Assembly (NCBI GenBank): GCA_007556525.1
Contig: SWJS01000001.1
Location: 62,001 to 126,000 of the forward strand
Origin: Lysobacteraceae bacterium CU05-9
GTDB lineage: Bacteria > Pseudomonadota > Gammaproteobacteria > Xanthomonadales > Xanthomonadaceae
Direction of reading: 5' to 3'
DNA length: 64,000 bases
Shown: positions 48,696 to 57,313 of the stretch, in pieces
Layout of the letters: each line of letters begins with the position of its first letter
Numbering within the stretch: the first letter of the stretch is position 1
Position numbers and translations under genes: made by a program
Notes under the pieces: generated by a model
Told to the model about the DNA's origin: nothing
Seen by the model: the letters and a program-made list of their open reading frames with translations, nothing else
Databases searched by the model: none

Positions 48696-49880
48696 ATGTC
48701 GGCAAAGACACAATCCCAATTCGGTATTTCCAAGAAAGACTGCGTCAACCTCATTGTCCAGGAATGCTTGAACAACAACGTCACGGATCCAAAGCAAATC
48801 GCCTACATCCTCGGCACTGCGCAACATGAGTCAGGCAATTTCAAATACGCGCGTGAGATTGGTGGAGCGGCGCAAGCGAAGCGTCTTGGTTACGAAGGTG
48901 GCGCGGACTACGCCGGTCGTGGCTTTGTGCAGCTTACGCACAAGGCCAATTACGAAAAAATGGACAAGGCACTCGGCCTCAACGGCGCCTTGATCAAGAA
49001 TCCTGAGCTTGCAGCGGATCCGAAGATCGCAGCCAAGATTCTCGTTGTGGGCATGCGTGATGGCATGTTTACCGGTAAGCCGATTGGTAAATTCATCGGC
49101 GGCGATAACGAAGACTTCATGGGCGCACGTCGCGTTGTCAACGGCGTTCTGAAATCTCGTCCGGAAACCATTACCGCGGCAAACCTTTGTGGCAGCTACG
49201 CAAAGAAATGGGAAGGTAAGCTCGACCAGATCGTCTTGCAATGCCGCGACCCATCGTTGGCATCGCAGAAACCTTCGCCGCTCCCGATCCCTAAACTGGC
49301 AGCAGACGTCGTTTCCATCAAGGAAATACAAAAGGCTCTGAATGCTGTCGGATTCCGTGATGCTGAAGGCAAACCGTTAGCTGTTGATGGCATTGTAGGA
49401 AAGCACACGAAAGCCGCAGTAGAGAAATTCCAAACTGCGAATGGGCTCAAGCCGGACGGCATCGCCGGCGAGAGCACGAAGTCATTGCTTGTCGAAAAGT
49501 TCAATGACATTCGGCACAAGGATTTCAATCTCGTCAACAACATCCGCGACAAGTTGCACACTGCAGAAACAAAGATTGGAAAGGTGTGGAACTCCGCCAG
49601 TGAGAACATCAGTGCCGCACTGGGCTTTGCGGCGAAATCTGCGGGAATCGATAAAGCGGATGCGGTTGAATTTTCGAAGGATCTGGCGAAGGTTGCTGTG
49701 TTGCGCAGTGGTCCTGGATTGACTGGCGTGTTGGCCTATGTGGTCGTCAAGGAAGCCATCGAGATGCCTGCCAACAGCAGCATGACGAACATGCATGACG
49801 TCAGCAAGTTTGCGATGAACGTGGCGAAGGAATTCGGAAGCATGGTCATTCCAGGTCAGTCCCAAGGCAGGACACATTGA
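48696..49880 (+). CDS. GH19-type peptidoglycan hydrolase with peptidoglycan-binding domain (candidate T4SS effector)
   Basis: A 394-residue protein without a signal peptide or membrane segment. Residues about 15-185 resemble GH19 chitinase-like lysozymes (TAQHESGNF with candidate catalytic E45, YAGRGFVQLTHKANY). Residues about 207-266 are a PG-binding domain (IQKALNAVGF, VDGIVGKHTKAAVEKFQ). The C-terminal 125 residues are unassigned; I do not see the clear motifs of the Xanthomonas T4SS effector C-terminal domain. It sits 12 bases after virB6 and directly abuts virD4. It may be a bacteria-killing effector or a stand-in for the missing VirB1 transglycosylase; no immunity gene is evident. Confidence 0.8.
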   Translation: MSAKTQSQFGISKKDCVNLIVQECLNNNVTDPKQIAYILGTAQHESGNFKYAREIGGAAQAKRLGYEGGADYAGRGFVQLTHKANYEKMDKALGLNGALIKNPELAADPKIAAKILVVGMRDGMFTGKPIGKFIGGDNEDFMGARRVVNGVLKSRPETITAANLCGSYAKKWEGKLDQIVLQCRDPSLASQKPSPLPIPKLAADVVSIKEIQKALNAVGFRDAEGKPLAVDGIVGKHTKAAVEKFQTANGLKPDGIAGESTKSLLVEKFNDIRHKDFNLVNNIRDKLHTAETKIGKVWNSASENISAALGFAAKSAGIDKADAVEFSKDLAKVAVLRSGPGLTGVLAYVVVKEAIEMPANSSMTNMHDVSKFAMNVAKEFGSMVIPGQSQGRTH

Positions 49881-51584
49881 GTGTCAGTCACCGACGGAAA
49901 TGCAATTGCCAAAATCACGGTCGTCAGTCTGACGATCGTGATTGCTTTCGTCATGGCTTGTTACCTCGCGTCTTATGGCGTGCGCTTGGTTCTCAAGGTT
50001 GGGACGTCCGACCTTGGCATGCTTGATGCTTGGCGCTACTGGCAGATGAGATCCGATCCGCGTCTTGTGCCGTACGTTGCATCGATGCGGAATGTTTTGG
50101 TCGGAGTTCTTGGTTCTATCGCTGCATTGATTGCGATTGGATTGTTTGCTGTCCTGCGCGGCACCCGCCAAAAAATGTACGGCGATTCCCGCTTCGCTCC
50201 TTCTTCCGAAATCGCGCGCAAAGGGCTTTTCAACGAAGACGGGCAGGGCATCATCGTCGGACGCCTCGGCACCAAGTTGCTCCGTTTCCAAGGTCAGCAG
50301 TTTGTCATGCTCGCTGCGCCGACGCGATCCGGCAAAGGCGTCGGCGTGGTGATTCCGAATTTGCTGACGTATTCGGACTCAGTTGTTGTGTTGGACATCA
50401 AGGGCGAAAATTTTGACCTGACGAGCGGTTGGCGTGCGTCGCAGGGTCAAAGCGTTTATCGGTTGGATCCGTTCGCGACGGATGGTCGCACTCATCGCTG
50501 GAATCCGCTGAGTTACGTGGATGATGATCCGTCGCAACGCATCTCCGATCTAATGGCGATCGCGGCGATGCTGTATCCGGATGGTGATGCGGCGCAGAAG
50601 TTTTGGGTCAGTCAAGCGCGCAACGCGTTTCTCGCGCTCACCATGTTTGCGTTTGATCGGTTCACGCACTTCAACGAATTTGGATTCAATGGTGATGCCG
50701 AAAAACCCTCGCTCGGCCAGATCTACCGGTTAAGCGTTGGCACGGAGTCGGATCTTCGTTCTGCACTTCGTTCGTTACGCGACCAGCCATTTACTGCTGA
50801 CCGAACACGGACGGCATTCGACGGCTTGTTATCTCAAGCCGATGAAACATTTGCATCGATCATGGGCAGTGTTCGTGAGCCGTTGAACGCATGGGTGAAT
50901 CCGATTCTCGATGCGGCGACTGCGGCGGACGACTTTGACTTGCGTGATGTTCGCCGCAGAAAAACGAGCATCTACGTCATCATTCCGCCAAGTAAGTTGG
51001 CGGAGGCGAAGCTGTTGGTGAATTTGTTTTTTTCGCAGTTGCTCAACGTCAATACGCGGGAGCTTCCCCAAAACGATTCGTCACTGAAGTACCAATGTCT
51101 CTTGCTTCTCGATGAGTTCACTAGCATCGGTAAGGTGGAGATCATTGCAACCGCAGTTGCCTACATGGCCGGATATAACCTGCGACTGCTGCCGATCATT
51201 CAAAGTGTTGCGCAATTGGATGCGGTGTATGGCAAGGAACTGTCGCGCACGTTGATCACGAATCATGCGTTGCAGATTTTGTATGCACCACGCGAACAGC
51301 AGGACGCGAAGGACTATTCCGAAATGCTCGGCGAAACGACGGTGATCAAACTCAGTCGAACCAAAGCGAAAGAAACGTCCGTCAGTGAATCGGAGGAGCG
51401 CCGGGCTCTGATGTTGCCGCAGGAGTTGAAAGCGATGGGGGATGATCGCGCGATTTTGATCGTGGAAGGCATGAAGTCGCCGGTGATGTGTTCGAAGATC
51501 CGGTACTACAAGGAGCGTCAATTCACCGAACGATTGTTGCCCTCCGTCGAGGTCAAACAGCTTGACTTCGATTCTTTGATGTAG
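49881..51584 (+). CDS. virD4: Type IV secretion coupling protein VirD4
   Basis: A 567-residue coupling ATPase with two N-terminal membrane helices (about 10-35 and 70-95), Walker A APTRSGKGVG near residue 146 and Walker B LLLLDEFTSIGK near residue 408. It recruits substrates to the secretion channel. The GTG start abuts the stop of the GH19 gene. VirD4 at the end of the run, after virB6, differs from the virD4-first order known for Xanthomonas. Confidence 0.95.
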   Translation: MSVTDGNAIAKITVVSLTIVIAFVMACYLASYGVRLVLKVGTSDLGMLDAWRYWQMRSDPRLVPYVASMRNVLVGVLGSIAALIAIGLFAVLRGTRQKMYGDSRFAPSSEIARKGLFNEDGQGIIVGRLGTKLLRFQGQQFVMLAAPTRSGKGVGVVIPNLLTYSDSVVVLDIKGENFDLTSGWRASQGQSVYRLDPFATDGRTHRWNPLSYVDDDPSQRISDLMAIAAMLYPDGDAAQKFWVSQARNAFLALTMFAFDRFTHFNEFGFNGDAEKPSLGQIYRLSVGTESDLRSALRSLRDQPFTADRTRTAFDGLLSQADETFASIMGSVREPLNAWVNPILDAATAADDFDLRDVRRRKTSIYVIIPPSKLAEAKLLVNLFFSQLLNVNTRELPQNDSSLKYQCLLLLDEFTSIGKVEIIATAVAYMAGYNLRLLPIIQSVAQLDAVYGKELSRTLITNHALQILYAPREQQDAKDYSEMLGETTVIKLSRTKAKETSVSESEERRALMLPQELKAMGDDRAILIVEGMKSPVMCSKIRYYKERQFTERLLPSVEVKQLDFDSLM

Positions 51585-51643
51585 AAGACACGCATGGCTG
51601 ATATCCTGACCAAACACGCCCCGAAGAAATCGTAGAACAAATC

Positions 51644-52120
51644 ATGTCCCGCATCATTCCATCCAGACTCCAGCCTGCCGATCCGATGTGGTTCGTCGGA
51701 GATCGACGGGAAGTGGCACTGAGCCGCGCGTCAGAATTGATTCCGACGATCTGGGGCGACTTCATGGCGACGACACCTTTGCCTGGGCAGATCGGGAACG
51801 AGACGTACGGTATCACCTGTGCCTATGACGGAACGAACATCGAGTACATGGCAGGCGTTAGAGTGGAGAACTTCGCAAATCTCGATGCGGCGATTCCGAA
51901 TGGGAGAGTGGCGGTGCCAGCGGCGGAGTATGCGGTTTTTACGCATGTGGGTGCGAATGAGAAGATCCCGGAGACCTGGGAAGCGATCATGGATTGGATC
52001 CACACGAATGGGCGTTACAAGGATGGCGCGAGCCCGCCGCTGGAGATTTACGGCGACAAATACGACCCAACCAGCGAAAACTCCCAATTCGAGATTTGGT
52101 TCCCGGTTGTGCTGGCATGA
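51644..52120 (+). CDS. GyrI-like small-molecule-binding domain protein
   Basis: A 158-residue protein matching the AraC effector-binding (GyrI-like) fold in its pattern: YGITCAYDGTNIEYMAGVRVEN, PAAEYAVFTHVG, WIHTNGRYKDGASPPLEIYGD and the closing FEIWFPVV. Such domains bind small cationic ligands. There is no DNA-binding domain or signal peptide. It lies 59 bases after virD4; a link with the secretion system is not evident. Confidence 0.82.
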   Translation: MSRIIPSRLQPADPMWFVGDRREVALSRASELIPTIWGDFMATTPLPGQIGNETYGITCAYDGTNIEYMAGVRVENFANLDAAIPNGRVAVPAAEYAVFTHVGANEKIPETWEAIMDWIHTNGRYKDGASPPLEIYGDKYDPTSENSQFEIWFPVVLA

Positions 52121-52182
52121 CGGACGGCATCTGGTGAAATAATCGCCAGGGTGCAAGTGCTTGTTTTTGTTATCAAACCTGC

Positions 52183-52211
52183 TTGCGGCGAGAAATAAAC
52201 CCTGTCATAAT
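52183..52211 (+). promoter_or_regulatory. Promoter of the rpmI operon
   Basis: TTGCGG (52183-52188), a 17-base spacer and CATAAT (52206-52211). The resulting leader before rpmI would be about 140 bases. Confidence 0.6.
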
Positions 52212-52361
52212 GGCGGGCTACCAGACGCGATGAGCTGACGGTATTACATGGACCCGCCGCCGGGAAGTACCCGGAAGGCTTTTAACCGACATTGGGCAAG
52301 GATTGGAAAGAGCAGGGGGACCTGCCGCCTAGGTCAGTATTTTTCACAATAAGGACATCGT
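52212..52361 (+). promoter_or_regulatory. Structured leader of rpmI-rplT (candidate L20 autoregulatory element)
   Basis: The leader has a long-range stem GGCGGG/CCCGCC (52212-52217 with 52253-52258) and a local stem CCGGG/CCCGG (52260-52264 with 52270-52274). It also has two mutually exclusive pairings near 52312-52335: GCAGG with CCTGC, or GACCT with AGGTC. In other bacteria L20 represses rpmI-rplT through mRNA structures at this position; that role here is inferred. Confidence 0.5.
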
Positions 52362-52559
52362 ATGCCTAAGATGAAATCCAGCCGTTCGGCCGGTAAGCGG
52401 TTCTTCAAGACCGCAACTGGCAAGTACAAGTGTGGCCACGCAAACCGCAGCCACATCCTCACCAAGAAAGCGACCAAGCGCAAGCGTAACCTGCGCCAGA
52501 CGAATCACGTCAATCCGAGTGATGCTGGCCGTATCGATCGCATGCTGCCGTACGCATAA
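52362..52559 (+). CDS. rpmI: 50S ribosomal protein L35
   Basis: A 65-residue, very basic L35 beginning MPKMKSSRSAGKRFFKTATG and ending with RIDRMLPYA, as typical. It is followed by rplT after 23 bases. infC, which usually precedes it in this operon, is not upstream. Confidence 0.97.
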   Translation: MPKMKSSRSAGKRFFKTATGKYKCGHANRSHILTKKATKRKRNLRQTNHVNPSDAGRIDRMLPYA

Positions 52560-52582
52560 ACACTTAGAGAGGATATAGAACA

Positions 52583-52936
52583 ATGGCACGAGTAAAACGT
52601 GGCGTCCAAGCACGCCGTCGTCACAAGAAAGTCCTTTCGCAAGCGAAGGGTTATTACAATGCACGCCGCAAGGTCTTCCGCGTAGCTAAGCAAGCTGTCA
52701 CCAAGGCACTGCAATATGCATACATTGGCCGTAAGCAGAAGAAGCGTAACTTCCGTTCGTTGTGGATCACCCGCATCAACGCAGCTGCACGCATCAATGG
52801 CTTGAGCTACAGCCGCTTCATGAACGGCCTGATGAAGGCTGGTATCACGCTGGACCGTAAGGTTTTGGCTGATATCGCAGTGCATGACGCAGAAGGTTTT
52901 GCAGTTTTGGCTGAGAAGGCAAAGGCTGCGCTGTAA
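52583..52936 (+). CDS. rplT: 50S ribosomal protein L20
   Basis: A 117-residue L20 beginning [20 protein letters not shown], with [17 protein letters not shown] and [18 protein letters not shown]20 is an early 50S assembly protein and the known repressor of its own operon. Confidence 0.98.
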   Translation: MARVKRGVQARRRHKKVLSQAKGYYNARRKVFRVAKQAVTKALQYAYIGRKQKKRNFRSLWITRINAAARINGLSYSRFMNGLMKAGITLDRKVLADIAVHDAEGFAVLAEKAKAAL

Positions 52937-52991
52937 TCGTCAAGGATTTGTAAGCGCATCGTAATTTGCGGAGCGCTGACGACCCTGATCA

Positions 52992-53024
52992 ACGGGGGAG
53001 GGCGCGAGTCCTCTCCCGTTTTTT
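52992..53024 (+). terminator. Terminator or attenuator between rplT and pheS
   Basis: A 10-bp stem with one G-T pair (52992-53001 with 53010-53019) and an 8-base loop, followed by six T. pheS begins 31 bases later with no recognisable promoter between. Confidence 0.85.
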
Positions 53025-53054
53025 ATTTCTGTCCAAAAATTTTGTGATCACCCA

Positions 53055-54053
53055 ATGACCACCTCTCTCGATCAAGTTCAACAGGACGCCCTGGCACAGA
53101 TTGCTGCCGCGGCATCGCCCGACCAACTCGAAGCGCTGCGCGTCTCGTTGTTCGGCAAGCAAGGAAGCATCAGTGGTCTTTTGAAGACGCTGGGCACATT
53201 GGCGCCGGAGGAGCGCAAGGCTGCCGGTGAGTCGATCAACCGCGTGCGTGATGCGATTGGTGACGCGATGTCATCGCGCAAGACTGAGTTGGCATCAAAG
53301 GCGTTGGATGCGCAGCTGGCTGCGGAAGCGATTGACGTGACGTTGCCGGGAACGGATGTCTCCGTTGGCTCCATCCATCCCGTGTCGCGGACGTTGGAGA
53401 GGATTGCGGATATTTTTGGACGGCTTGGTTACGATCTCGCTGACGGTCCGGAGATCGAAGACGACTGGCATAACTTTGAAGCGTTGAACTTCCCGCCGCA
53501 TCATCCGGCGCGTGCGATGCACGATACGTTTTATTTCCCGGATGGTCGTCTGTTGCGCACGCATACCTCGGGTGTGCAGATCCGTTACATGCTCGAGAAC
53601 AAACCACCACTGCGCATGATTGCTGCAGGCAAGGTCTATCGTTCGGACAGCGATCAAACGCATACGCCGATGTTCCATCAGGTTGAAGGTTTGTTGATTG
53701 ATGAGCATGCTTCATTTGCGGATTTGAAGGGCACGTTGACGGAGTTTGTGCGGGCGTTTTTTGAGCGTGATTTTGAAATGCAATTCCGTCCGTCGTATTT
53801 CCCGTTTACCGAACCGTCGGCTGAAGTCGATATCGCATGGACGCAACCGGATGGTTCGTCGAAGTGGTTGGAAGTGCTCGGCTGTGGCATGGTGCATCCG
53901 AATGTGTTGCGCGCGGTTGGCATCGATCCCGAAAAATATCGCGGTTTCGCGTTTGGTCTCGGCGTCGAGCGGTTTGCGATGTTGCGTTATGGCGTGGATG
54001 ACTTGCGGAAGTTTTTTGAAAATGACGCGCGTTTCCTGCAGGCATATCAATAA
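53055..54053 (+). CDS. pheS: Phenylalanine-tRNA ligase alpha subunit
   Basis: A 332-residue class II synthetase subunit. The N-terminal coiled coil (about 1-90) carries [15 protein letters not shown]. The catalytic motifs are in [32 protein letters not shown] and [17 protein letters not shown]. It charges tRNA-Phe together with PheT. It probably depends on read-through from rplT, since the gap holds a terminator-like hairpin but no visible promoter or phenylalanine-rich leader peptide. Confidence 0.97.
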   Translation: MTTSLDQVQQDALAQIAAAASPDQLEALRVSLFGKQGSISGLLKTLGTLAPEERKAAGESINRVRDAIGDAMSSRKTELASKALDAQLAAEAIDVTLPGTDVSVGSIHPVSRTLERIADIFGRLGYDLADGPEIEDDWHNFEALNFPPHHPARAMHDTFYFPDGRLLRTHTSGVQIRYMLENKPPLRMIAAGKVYRSDSDQTHTPMFHQVEGLLIDEHASFADLKGTLTEFVRAFFERDFEMQFRPSYFPFTEPSAEVDIAWTQPDGSSKWLEVLGCGMVHPNVLRAVGIDPEKYRGFAFGLGVERFAMLRYGVDDLRKFFENDARFLQAYQ

Positions 54054-54065
54054 GGAATTGATGGA

Positions 54066-56489
54066 ATGAAATTTTCGGAAAATTGGTTGCGCTCGCACAT
54101 TCCGTCGTCGTTGTCGCATGATGAGTTGGTCCGCACGCTGACGGCCATTGGCTTGGAAGTCGAAGAAGTGACGCCGTTGGGTGAGTCGCTCGAAGGTGTC
54201 GTCGTCGCTGAGATTGTTTCGGCTGAGCCGCATCCTGAAGCAGACCGTTTGCAAGTTTGCTCGGTGGCGTTCGGTGGTGCAGAGCCAGTACAAATTGTTT
54301 GCGGTGCCCCGAATGCACGCGTCGGTTTGAAAACGGCGTTGGCGACGGTGGGTGCTGTTTTGCCGGGTGATTTTAAGATCAAGCCAGCCAAGTTGCGTGG
54401 CGTTGAATCGTTCGGCATGCTGTGCTCCGGTAAGGAGCTTGGCATTGATGAAGGTGCTGCGGGAATCATTGAGTTTCCTTCCGATGCACCGGTGGGTGCT
54501 TCGCTGGCTTCGTATTTGTCGTTGCCGGATTCCTCGATTGAAATTAAGTTGACCCCGAATCGCGCAGATTGTTTCGGCGTGCGTGGTATCGCATATGACG
54601 TTGCTGCGGCGACGCGTGGTGCGGTGTCTGAGTTTGACTCGTCCTCGGTTGCCGCGACATCCGATGCCGTGCGTGCGATCGCGTTGAATGCCGGTGCTGC
54701 GGCTCCCCGCTATGTCGGTCGTGTGATTACCGGTTTAACTGCCGGTGCTGTGACGCCAATCTGGATGCAGGAATCATTGCGTCGCAGTGGCATCCGTCCA
54801 TTGAGCTTCCTCGTCGACGTCACGCAATACGTGATGATGGAACTGGGTCAGCCGATGCATGCTTTCGACAATGATAAGTTGCAAGGCGAAGTTGGCGTTC
54901 GCATGTCACGTCGCGGTGAGAAGTTGCAACTGCTTGACGGTCGCGAAGTCGAACTGGACGATACGTTCCTGGCGATTACTGACAATGATGCGCCGATCGC
55001 ATTGGCCGGCATCATGGGTGGCGAGTTGTCGAAGGTCACGGACGCAACGACAAACGTGTTCCTGGAAGCTGCGCACTTTGCCCCTGCGAACATCATGGGT
55101 CAAGGCCGTAAATTTGGGTTGCATACTGACGCATCGCATCGCTTTGAGCGTGGTGTCGATCCGGAGTTGCCGGTTGCTGCGATTGAACGTGCGACAGCAT
55201 TGATCCTCGAGGTTGCAGGCGGTTCGGCAGGTCCGGTCGTTGATGTTGCGTTGAATGATACGTTGCCGAAGCCTCGTGAAATCACTCTGCGTCAATCGCG
55301 CTTGAATGACGTGCTCGGTGTTGCGGTGGCGGATGATGAAGTGACGAAAATTCTTGCGTCGCTTGGATTGTCGCCGGAGCGCACCGAAAACGGATGGAAG
55401 GTGACAGCGCCGACGCGTCGTTTTGACCTTGAGATTGAAGCGGATCTGATCGAAGAAGTCGCGCGTATCTACGGTTACGACACGATTCCAACGACGTTGC
55501 CGCATGGCTCGGCGCCATTGCATGCACCTACGGAATCCATCGTGCCTTCGAGTGCGCTGCGTCGCCAGTTGGCTGCGCGTGATTACCGCGAAAACATCAA
55601 CTACGCCTTCGTTGACGCGGAGCTGTTGGCTACGTGGAAAACTGACGCAACCCATCACGTCGCCATCGCGAATCCGTTGAGCGCGGAACTTGCCGTCATG
55701 CGTCCGATGTTGTTGCCAGGCTTGGCTTCGGCAGCTTCGCGCAACTTGGCGCGTCAGCAATCGCGTGTTCGCTTCTTCGAACTTGGTAACGTGTTCACGC
55801 CATCGGGTGCTTCTGCTTCCATCACGGATGCCGTGGTTTCGTTGAAAGATAATGGGCCGGTTCATACGCAACGCATTGCCGCAGTCGCTGCAGGATCGCG
55901 TGGTTCTGAGCAATGGAATGGCAAGTCGGTGCCAGTGGACTTCTTCGCAGTGAAGGGTGATCTCGAATCGCTCGCAGCGATGTCGGGCGTGACATTGGTG
56001 TTTGAGAATCAGGCGCTGCCTTTTGCCCATCCAGGTCGCAGCGCGATCGTGAAGTTGAGTGATGGCACGGTTATCGGTTGGGTCGGTCAATTGCATCCAT
56101 CGCTCGCTGATGAAATGGAAATCGATACGCCAATCTACGGTTTCGAAGTGGATCTCGCTCCGCTAACGTTGAAGGCTGCACGTGCTGGTGATGGCTCGAT
56201 CTCGAAGTTCCCATCGGTGCGTCGTGACTTGGCGTTTGTTTTGCCACAGGAACGTCAATGGTCGGCGGTACGCTCAACGATTGCCAACGTTGCCGGGCCG
56301 TTGCTGAAGGAGCTGGTGTTGTTTGATCAATACCAAGGCAAGGGCGTTGAAGATGGACACAAGTCCCTTGCGATTGGATTGGTACTGCAGGATGCTTCCC
56401 GCACGTTGACGGACGCGGACGTTGATGAGGTCGTCTCCAAAGTCATCGATGCGATGGCGTCAGAGCAGGGCGCTTCGATCCGCAGCTAA
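54066..56489 (+). CDS. pheT: Phenylalanine-tRNA ligase beta subunit
   Basis: An 807-residue beta subunit with the N-terminal tRNA-binding domain (about 40-150, with IVCGAPNARVG), the B3/B4 editing domain, the B5 domain (about 400-480) and the C-terminal anticodon-binding FDX domain (SKFPSVRRDLAFVLP). Length is normal for the family. ihfA, commonly next, is absent and a strong terminator follows. Confidence 0.97.
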   Translation: MKFSENWLRSHIPSSLSHDELVRTLTAIGLEVEEVTPLGESLEGVVVAEIVSAEPHPEADRLQVCSVAFGGAEPVQIVCGAPNARVGLKTALATVGAVLPGDFKIKPAKLRGVESFGMLCSGKELGIDEGAAGIIEFPSDAPVGASLASYLSLPDSSIEIKLTPNRADCFGVRGIAYDVAAATRGAVSEFDSSSVAATSDAVRAIALNAGAAAPRYVGRVITGLTAGAVTPIWMQESLRRSGIRPLSFLVDVTQYVMMELGQPMHAFDNDKLQGEVGVRMSRRGEKLQLLDGREVELDDTFLAITDNDAPIALAGIMGGELSKVTDATTNVFLEAAHFAPANIMGQGRKFGLHTDASHRFERGVDPELPVAAIERATALILEVAGGSAGPVVDVALNDTLPKPREITLRQSRLNDVLGVAVADDEVTKILASLGLSPERTENGWKVTAPTRRFDLEIEADLIEEVARIYGYDTIPTTLPHGSAPLHAPTESIVPSSALRRQLAARDYRENINYAFVDAELLATWKTDATHHVAIANPLSAELAVMRPMLLPGLASAASRNLARQQSRVRFFELGNVFTPSGASASITDAVVSLKDNGPVHTQRIAAVAAGSRGSEQWNGKSVPVDFFAVKGDLESLAAMSGVTLVFENQALPFAHPGRSAIVKLSDGTVIGWVGQLHPSLADEMEIDTPIYGFEVDLAPLTLKAARAGDGSISKFPSVRRDLAFVLPQERQWSAVRSTIANVAGPLLKELVLFDQYQGKGVEDGHKSLAIGLVLQDASRTLTDADVDEVVSKVIDAMASEQGASIRS

Positions 56490-56500
56490 GTGATAACGGA

Positions 56501-56530
56501 AACCCACTCAATTGAGTGGGTTTCTTCGTT
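56501..56530 (+). terminator. Intrinsic terminator of pheT
   Basis: A perfect 10-bp stem (56501-56510 with 56515-56524), an AATT loop and a short T-rich tail, 11 bases after the pheT stop. Confidence 0.85.
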
Positions 56531-56609
56531 TGGTGTGATGAGATGTATGCTGGAAGGGGTCCTGCGGAGTGGATGCGGGATTTTTTTGCCCATCAAAAGG
56601 AGCATTGAT

Positions 56610-56849
56610 ATGACCGACATCTGGTTGGAATCATTAATCACGGACACGCCACAGGAAGGGTTTGAGCTCGCGATCATGCTGAGCCGCCGCGGTGTGAAGT
56701 ACACGCAGCCGGACGCGAGTGTTTTGAAAAGTTTGCGGCCGGAATATGCCACGTCAGCAGACGCCTTGACGGCGGCCTCCCATGTGATCGCGTTGAATTT
56801 TCAAACGATCGCCGCTGCGAACAAGTATTGGCGCAAAAAGAAGGACTGA
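56610..56849 (+). CDS. Small protein of unknown function
   Basis: A 79-residue protein starting at ATG 56610 with AAGGAG upstream. It is soluble and mostly helical (LESLITDTPQEGFELAIMLS, then ADALTAASHVIALNFQTI) with a basic end. I do not recognise the family. One base separates it from the membrane protein that follows, so the two are probably co-expressed. Confidence 0.7.
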   Translation: MTDIWLESLITDTPQEGFELAIMLSRRGVKYTQPDASVLKSLRPEYATSADALTAASHVIALNFQTIAAANKYWRKKKD

Positions 56850-56850
56850 C

Positions 56851-57249
56851 ATGTCGCGGATCTGGCCATGGATTAGGACCGTCATTTCCCTGCCGCTCGG
56901 ACTCGTGGCAATTTCACTGGTCCATGAGTTAGCGAAATTAGGGTTGCCACAGCTATATGCAAATGACCTCGCGAACGATGCTGACAGAACGCTCATGCTG
57001 CTGCTTTCTATTCTTGCCGGAATTGTTGGCAGCTTTGTTGTTGGAGCGATCGCGCGGCATCGGCTGAGGTTGCACATGGGGTTATTCCTCGTCGCGATGC
57101 TGATCATTGATTGGCTCGGAATCATTGGGTACTTAGCGGCGCAGCCTTTGTGGTTCAAGATTGCAATCATCGTGACGTTGCCGTTGCAGGTATGGGTCGG
57201 TGGAAAACTTGCCAAAATGATGTTTCCAAGTGCATATTCAACTGAATAG
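56851..57249 (+). CDS. Small four-helix membrane protein of unknown function
   Basis: A 132-residue protein with about four hydrophobic helices (VISLPLGLVAISLVHELA, LLLSILAGIVGSFVVGAI, LHMGLFLVAMLIIDWLGI and IAIIVTLPLQVWVGG). No known motif stands out. It directly follows the small protein at 56610. Confidence 0.75.
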   Translation: MSRIWPWIRTVISLPLGLVAISLVHELAKLGLPQLYANDLANDADRTLMLLLSILAGIVGSFVVGAIARHRLRLHMGLFLVAMLIIDWLGIIGYLAAQPLWFKIAIIVTLPLQVWVGGKLAKMMFPSAYSTE

Positions 57250-57313
57250 ACAGTGAGGTCCATTTGGATGGACTGATGCCGCTGGAAATTTCTCACGCGA
57301 GGCTGGTAGAGCG

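Noticed and set aside
48696-49880. GH19-type hydrolase considered as a prophage endolysin
   Set aside because: No holin, spanin, tail or integrase gene is near; it sits in a coupled run with virB6 and virD4.
51644-52120. GyrI-like protein considered as immunity protein for the GH19 effector
   Set aside because: It has no signal peptide, unlike immunity proteins against cell-wall hydrolases, and resembles a ligand-binding domain; it is also separated from the effector by virD4.
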